Shown here piece after piece: positions 5,820 to 9,040 of a DNA stretch of 9,040 nucleotides. This DNA is from Bacteroidales bacterium. Lineage in GTDB: Bacteria > Bacteroidota > Bacteroidia > Bacteroidales > Muribaculaceae. The stretch spans positions 1 to 9,040 of the forward strand of contig SFNC01000081.1 of the NCBI GenBank assembly GCA_004554255.1. The letters are read 5' to 3'. A program made the translations under genes and the position numbers. Position 1 is the stretch's first letter. Each line of letters begins with the position of its first letter. The notes beneath the pieces were generated by a model. That model was given only the letters and a program-made list of their open reading frames with translations, was not told the origin of the DNA and did no database searches.

Positions 5820-7268
5820 ATGAAATTCAAGTACTTCTTATTATGTCTTTCTTCGGCCGCGGCATTCTCTTCGTTTGCGGCCTCGCCCGGCAATGCCAAC
5901 GCTCACGTCACAGAAGACGCGCCCATCCTCCACGCATGGTCATGGAGCTTCAACTCCATTGCCGACAATATGAAAACCATTGCCGACGCCGGATATAAAT
6001 ATGTTCAGTGCTCGCCCGCAAACACTTGCTTTGTCGGTGAGGACGGCGGAATGGCTCTGTTCAGCGAAGAGGGCGACAGCATCCGCGGCAAATGGTACTA
6101 TTATTACCAGCCCACCGACTGGAAAATCGGAAATTATATGCTCGGCAACCGCGATCAGTTCAAGGCCATGTGCGACAGCGCCTACAAATATCACGTAAAG
6201 GTTATTGTGGACGTTCTGCCCAACCATACCGCCATTGACCACAACGCCGTGCTGCCGGCTTTCAACGAAGCCGTAGGCGGACACGAGAATCTCTTCCACG
6301 CAAATGGCTTCAAGCCCATAACTCAATGGAACGACAGACTGGAATGCACCACCGGACAAATGGGTGGCCTCCCCGACGTAAACACCGAAAATCCGGACTT
6401 CCAGTACTATTACATGCAGTATGTAAACGACCTCATTAACCTGGGCGCACGCGGCTTCAGATACGACACCGCCAAGCACATCGGCCTGCCCTCCGACCCC
6501 CTCGATCCCAAATCCAATCGCAATAACTTCTGGGACGTGGCAACCGGTCGCGAAGCCGCAAAGGGCCTGTCCCTGCTTATGCCGGACAGCATCTTCATTT
6601 ACGGCGAGGTCCTGCAGGACAAGAATGTAAAAGAGAACGAATACGCCGCATACATGGCACAGACTGCCAGCAACTACGGTCACATGCTCCGCGAGATTCT
6701 GAAAGACGAATCCGCTAACGGCAAAAACCTCTCCGACTGGCAGCATACCGTTCAGGCCAAAGACCTGGTTACATGGGTGGAAAGCCACGACACTTACTGC
6801 AACGCCCACGAAAGCGCGCCGTTCTCCGACGAGCAGATTCGCGCGGCATGGACTTTCCTGGCGGCTCGCGCAGGCGGCTCGCACCCGCTGTTCTTCAGCC
6901 GTCCCAACAACTCCACACGCCGGAACTACTGGGGAGACAACCGCATCGGCGCGCGTGGCAACAGCGAATTCTTTGCCCCGGCAGTAGTTGCTGCGAACAA
7001 ATTCAGAAACGCAATGTACGGTCAACCCGAAAAAATCTCCACATCCGACGATGGCCGTATCGTTATGGTGGAACGTGGCGACAAAGGCGCCGCTGTGATC
7101 AATTTCTCGCAGAAAAACGCCAAGGTGCGTCTCAACACCGTGCTCCCCGACGGCACCTACACCGACGTGGCTACCGGAACAGTCCTCTCCGTTCGCAAAG
7201 GCATAATGTCTGGCAAAATGGCACCCCTCGCAACAGCAGTTATTTACGCAGAACCCAATACACATTAA
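5820..7268 (+). CDS. Secreted GH13 alpha-amylase-family glycoside hydrolase
   Basis: The 482-residue enzyme is a retaining alpha-glucan hydrolase of family GH13, likely cleaving alpha-1,4 bonds of starch, glycogen or maltooligosaccharides. Residues 1-20 or 21 are a Sec signal peptide (MKFKYFLLCLSSAAAFSSFA) without a lipobox, so the protein is periplasmic or secreted. The (beta/alpha)8 barrel begins at HAWSWSFNSI. The four conserved regions are present: DVLPNH (131-136), GFRYDTAKH with nucleophile Asp216, YGEV with acid/base Glu263, and ESHD with transition-state Asp324. An insert at about 85-110 (KWYYYYQPTDWKIGN) corresponds to domain B context. The C-terminal 80 residues look like the beta-sandwich domain C. 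No carbohydrate-binding module or SusCD neighbours are visible. The ATG at 5820 is chosen over an upstream in-frame TTG because it starts the signal peptide and follows the promoter. nagA follows 32 bp downstream. Exact specificity is unresolved. Confidence 0.92.
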   Translation: MKFKYFLLCLSSAAAFSSFAASPGNANAHVTEDAPILHAWSWSFNSIADNMKTIADAGYKYVQCSPANTCFVGEDGGMALFSEEGDSIRGKWYYYYQPTDWKIGNYMLGNRDQFKAMCDSAYKYHVKVIVDVLPNHTAIDHNAVLPAFNEAVGGHENLFHANGFKPITQWNDRLECTTGQMGGLPDVNTENPDFQYYYMQYVNDLINLGARGFRYDTAKHIGLPSDPLDPKSNRNNFWDVATGREAAKGLSLLMPDSIFIYGEVLQDKNVKENEYAAYMAQTASNYGHMLREILKDESANGKNLSDWQHTVQAKDLVTWVESHDTYCNAHESAPFSDEQIRAAWTFLAARAGGSHPLFFSRPNNSTRRNYWGDNRIGARGNSEFFAPAVVAANKFRNAMYGQPEKISTSDDGRIVMVERGDKGAAVINFSQKNAKVRLNTVLPDGTYTDVATGTVLSVRKGIMSGKMAPLATAVIYAEPNTH

Positions 7269-7298
7269 TATTATTATAATACACATTAATATTATTAT
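7257..7298 (+). repeat. Perfect 21-bp tandem duplication spanning the amylase stop codon
   Basis: Two exact 21-bp copies lie head to tail at 7257-7277 and 7278-7298. The unit begins with the codons AAT ACA CAT TAA, the last three residues and stop of the amylase, and ends in TATTATTAT. The duplication makes up nearly all of the amylase-nagA spacer and places the nagA ATG two bases after the second copy. No promoter consensus lies in it. Confidence 0.97.
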
Positions 7299-7300
7299 AT

Positions 7301-8458
7301 ATGATTAAACAAATCATAAACGGAAAGGTATTCACTCCTCACGGATGGATACAAGACGGTAGCGTCCTCATCAAGGACTCCCGTATCAAGGAAATCCTGA
7401 ATAACTCTAACCCCGTTGACGGCGTTGACGAAATCATTGACGCCAAAGGCAGCTATGTGCTGCCCGGCGGAATAGACATACACGTGCACGGCGGCGGTGG
7501 CCGCGACTTTATGGAAGGCACCGAGGACGCATTCGTCACCGCAGTGGAAGCCCACCGCAAACACGGCACAACGTCCATATTCCCCACCCTGTCATCCTCT
7601 ACCGTGCCCATGATTCGCGAGGCCCTCGCCACATGCGACAAGCTCGTTGCCGACCCCATGAGCGGCGTGCTGGGCCTGCACCTCGAGGGGCCATACTTCA
7701 ACATGAAGATGGCCGGAGGACAGCTCCCCGAAAACATCAAGGTGCCCACCCCCGAAGAATACAAACCCCTCGTGGAGGACTTTGTATCTCTCCGCCGCTG
7801 GGACGCTGCCCCCGAGCTCCCCAACACCGAGGAATTCGCTCGCTATCTCCGCTCAAAAGGTATCGTTGTCTCTCTCGGACACACCGCCGCGACCCCCGAA
7901 GATGTAGAGCGCGGCTACAAGGCCGGATTCAACCACGCCACCCACTTCTACAACGCAATGACAGGCAACCATAAAGTAGGATGCTACAAATACCCCGGCG
8001 TCGTTGAGGCCGTTTACGTTAACGACGGCATCACCGTAGAAATGATTGCCGACGGAATACACGTTCCACCACTGATGCTATACATGATCTACAAATTCAA
8101 AGGAGTGGAGAAAACAGCGCTCATCACCGACGCCCTCGCCGTCGCCGCATCAGACAGCAAAAAAGCCTTCGACCCGCGCGTGATTATCGAAGACGGCGTC
8201 TGCAAACTCGCCGACCGCTCGGCAATCGCCGGTAGCATCGCCACCATGGACCGCCTGATAAAAACTGCCGTTCAGAAAGCCGGAATACCCCTTGAGGACG
8301 TCGCCCGCATGGCCTCCGAAACCCCCGCCCGCATCATGGGCGTATACGACCGGAAAGGCTCCCTGGAGCGCGGCAAAGACGCCGACATCATGATGTTTGA
8401 CGCCGACCTCAACCTCACCGGCGTAGTTCAGATGGGACGCAACATCGCCATCGACTAA
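7301..8458 (+). CDS. nagA: N-acetylglucosamine-6-phosphate deacetylase
   Basis: The 385-residue cytoplasmic amidohydrolase converts GlcNAc-6-phosphate to glucosamine-6-phosphate and acetate, the committed step that feeds amino sugars into glycolysis or cell-wall precursor synthesis. Full NagA length and motifs are present: HVH metal ligands H61/H63 in GGIDIHVHGG, metal-binding Glu129 in HLEGPYF, His194 in SLGHTAA, His215 in NHATHFYNAM, substrate-contacting His254 in DGIHV and catalytic Asp277 in ITDALA. The HxH pair suggests the two-metal form rather than the E. coli type, where that pair is replaced. The C-terminal strand includes the usual GSLERGKDADIMMFD composite-domain ending. It starts two bases past the tandem duplication that separates it from the amylase. 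With no internal promoter and a terminator after it, it is probably the second gene of a two-gene transcript. No nagB or GlcNAc transporter is in view. Confidence 0.95.
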   Translation: MIKQIINGKVFTPHGWIQDGSVLIKDSRIKEILNNSNPVDGVDEIIDAKGSYVLPGGIDIHVHGGGGRDFMEGTEDAFVTAVEAHRKHGTTSIFPTLSSSTVPMIREALATCDKLVADPMSGVLGLHLEGPYFNMKMAGGQLPENIKVPTPEEYKPLVEDFVSLRRWDAAPELPNTEEFARYLRSKGIVVSLGHTAATPEDVERGYKAGFNHATHFYNAMTGNHKVGCYKYPGVVEAVYVNDGITVEMIADGIHVPPLMLYMIYKFKGVEKTALITDALAVAASDSKKAFDPRVIIEDGVCKLADRSAIAGSIATMDRLIKTAVQKAGIPLEDVARMASETPARIMGVYDRKGSLERGKDADIMMFDADLNLTGVVQMGRNIAID

Positions 8459-8505
8459 CCCTCCCCACCCATCCCCCAAAAAACTTTCCCCACCCATCTC
8501 TGATA

Positions 8506-8541
8506 CAAAGACCGCGCTCCCCAAAAAGAGCGCGGCCTTTG
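8506..8541 (+). terminator. Hairpin terminator after nagA
   Basis: CCGCGCTC (8512-8519) pairs perfectly with GAGCGCGG (8528-8535) around CCCAAAAA, with AAAG/CTTT able to extend the base. The trailing T run is short (CCTTTG), so efficiency is uncertain. Its flank at 8462-8498 contains a 12-bp pyrimidine repeat (TCCCCACCCATC, twice). Confidence 0.7.
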
Positions 8542-8545
8542 CCAT

Positions 8546-8713
8546 CCTCTCCATATTATTCCTCTGCGAGACATCCACAGAACTCCTCCGCACCCTCCTC
8601 TCCTCTCCATATTATTCCTCCGCGAGAGTTCCACAGAACTCCTCCGCGCCCTCCACTCCTCTCCATATTATTCCTCTGCGAGAGTTCCACAGAACTCCCT
8701 CAGCGAGCTCAGC
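8546..8713 (+). repeat. Three tandem 56-bp units (type A module)
   Basis: The 19-mer CCTCTCCATATTATTCCTC occurs at 8546-8564, 8602-8620 and 8658-8676, exactly 56 bp apart. Each is followed by a palindromic core and then a pyrimidine-rich tail such as CCGCGCCCTCCACT. A fourth, diverged leader (CCTCTCCAAATTTTTCCTC) is at 8929-8947. Confidence 0.95.
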
Positions 8714-8769
8714 GGGCTCTGCGCGAGATTTAAAAACAAATAGCTCCGCGAGAGTTCCACAAAACTCCT
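8671..8769 (+). repeat. 99-bp exact direct repeat, copy 1
   Basis: Identical to 8942-9040, 271 bp away. It comprises a type A core, then a type B module (CTCAGCGAGCTCAGCGGG, GCTCTGCGCGAGATTTAAAA, an A-rich piece, and a core with CACAAAACTC). The similarity extends leftward to about 8620 with a few mismatches against about 8891. A partial third copy of the B module at 8807-8864 is identical over 58 bp to 8712-8769. Confidence 0.95.
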
Positions 8770-8941
8770 TCTGCGAGAGTTCCACAGAACTCCCTCCGCG
8801 AGTTCGGCGGGCTCTGCGCGAGATTTAAAAACAAATAGCTCCGCGAGAGTTCCACAAAACTCCTCGCACTCAGCGCGAGATAAAAAACCTCCGCGCGAGT
8901 TCTACAGAACTCCTCCGCGCCCTCCTCTCCTCTCCAAATTT

Positions 8942-9040
8942 TTCCTCTGCGAGAGTTCCACAGAACTCCCTCAGCGAGCTCAGCGGGCTCTGCGCGAGAT
9001 TTAAAAACAAATAGCTCCGCGAGAGTTCCACAAAACTCCT
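8942..9040 (+). repeat. 99-bp exact direct repeat, copy 2 (cut by the window edge)
   Basis: Identical to 8671-8769. The window ends exactly at the end of a core, so the repeated block may continue; the true length of the array cannot be known from this sequence. Confidence 0.95.

Larger units (their letters stand above)
8546..9040. repeat. Hierarchical palindromic repeat array, noncoding, runs off the edge
   Basis: Nine copies of a core built on GAGTTC-CACA-GAACTC, a 6-bp stem with a 4-nt loop, each preceded by GCGA or a variant. They start at 8566, 8622, 8678, 8748, 8773, 8843, 8893, 8949 and 9019, with start-to-start spacings of 56, 56, 70, 25, 70, 50, 56 and 70. Around the cores, a short near-palindrome CTC-nGC-GAG or CTCnGCGCGAG recurs about sixteen times. 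Copy 1 has a damaged left arm (ACATCC). Cores at 8748, 8843 and 9019 share CACAAAACTC instead of CACAGAACTC. No reading frame on either strand persists through it. It resembles bacterial REP/BIME-type extragenic palindromes but is denser; I do not recognise a named family and no REP-associated transposase is in view. Confidence 0.93.

Noticed and set aside
5940..7286. 448-codon open frame on the - strand opposite the amylase
   Set aside because: It is a mirror of a GC-rich + strand gene with strong codon bias. Its translation has no family-like motifs, and the + strand has intact GH13 catalytic residues, a signal peptide and a promoter.
8539..8733. 64-codon frame within the repeat array
   Set aside because: It is a Ser/Pro-rich translation of noncoding repeats with a stop partway through the array and no start context.
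8546..9040. CRISPR array
   Set aside because: The repeated cores are separated by related rather than unique sequence, spacing varies from 25 to 70 bp, and no cas genes are present.

Overview
The window looks like a chromosomal segment of a gut-type Bacteroidales bacterium, most likely Muribaculaceae or a relative such as Prevotellaceae. Three things point there. At least four promoters match the Bacteroidetes sigma-ABfr consensus (TTG, 19-21 bp, TAnnTTTG). The starts lack Shine-Dalgarno sequences and sit behind AT-rich leaders. The secreted protease is a C10 enzyme with a C-terminal tail resembling the sorting-type tails of this order. No phage, insertion sequence, CRISPR array, tRNA or rRNA is visible.

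Layout. (1) Positions 19-245 (+) hold a complete small transcription unit: a consensus promoter, about 190 nt with a strong internal hairpin and no credible reading frame, and a terminator. It is a candidate structured ncRNA, with a size and rod shape that recall 6S RNA. (2) Positions 278-577 (-) encode a 99-residue charged helical protein of unknown function, which converges on the same terminator. (3) Positions 753-4250 (-) encode a 1165-residue secreted streptopain-family (C10) cysteine protease with four tandem Ig-like repeats and a sorting-like tail. It has its own promoter and terminator. (4) A 353-bp divergent intergenic region carries back-to-back promoters. (5) Positions 4604-5751 (+) form a translationally coupled pair, a phosphoribosyltransferase and a HAD phosphatase, starting from a nearly leaderless mRNA. 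(6) Positions 5820-8458 (+) hold a secreted GH13 alpha-amylase-type enzyme and cytoplasmic NagA. They look like one transcription unit with a consensus promoter, a 32-bp gap made by a perfect 21-bp tandem duplication, and a hairpin terminator. (7) Positions 8546-9040 hold a noncoding hierarchical repeat array of nine palindromic cores, running off the window edge.

The genes fit a saccharolytic and proteolytic gut lifestyle: an exported protease, exported starch or oligosaccharide hydrolysis, amino-sugar catabolism by NagA, and probable nucleobase or nucleotide handling by the PRT/HAD pair. The least explained parts are the terminal repeat array and the promoter-to-terminator ncRNA unit at the left end.
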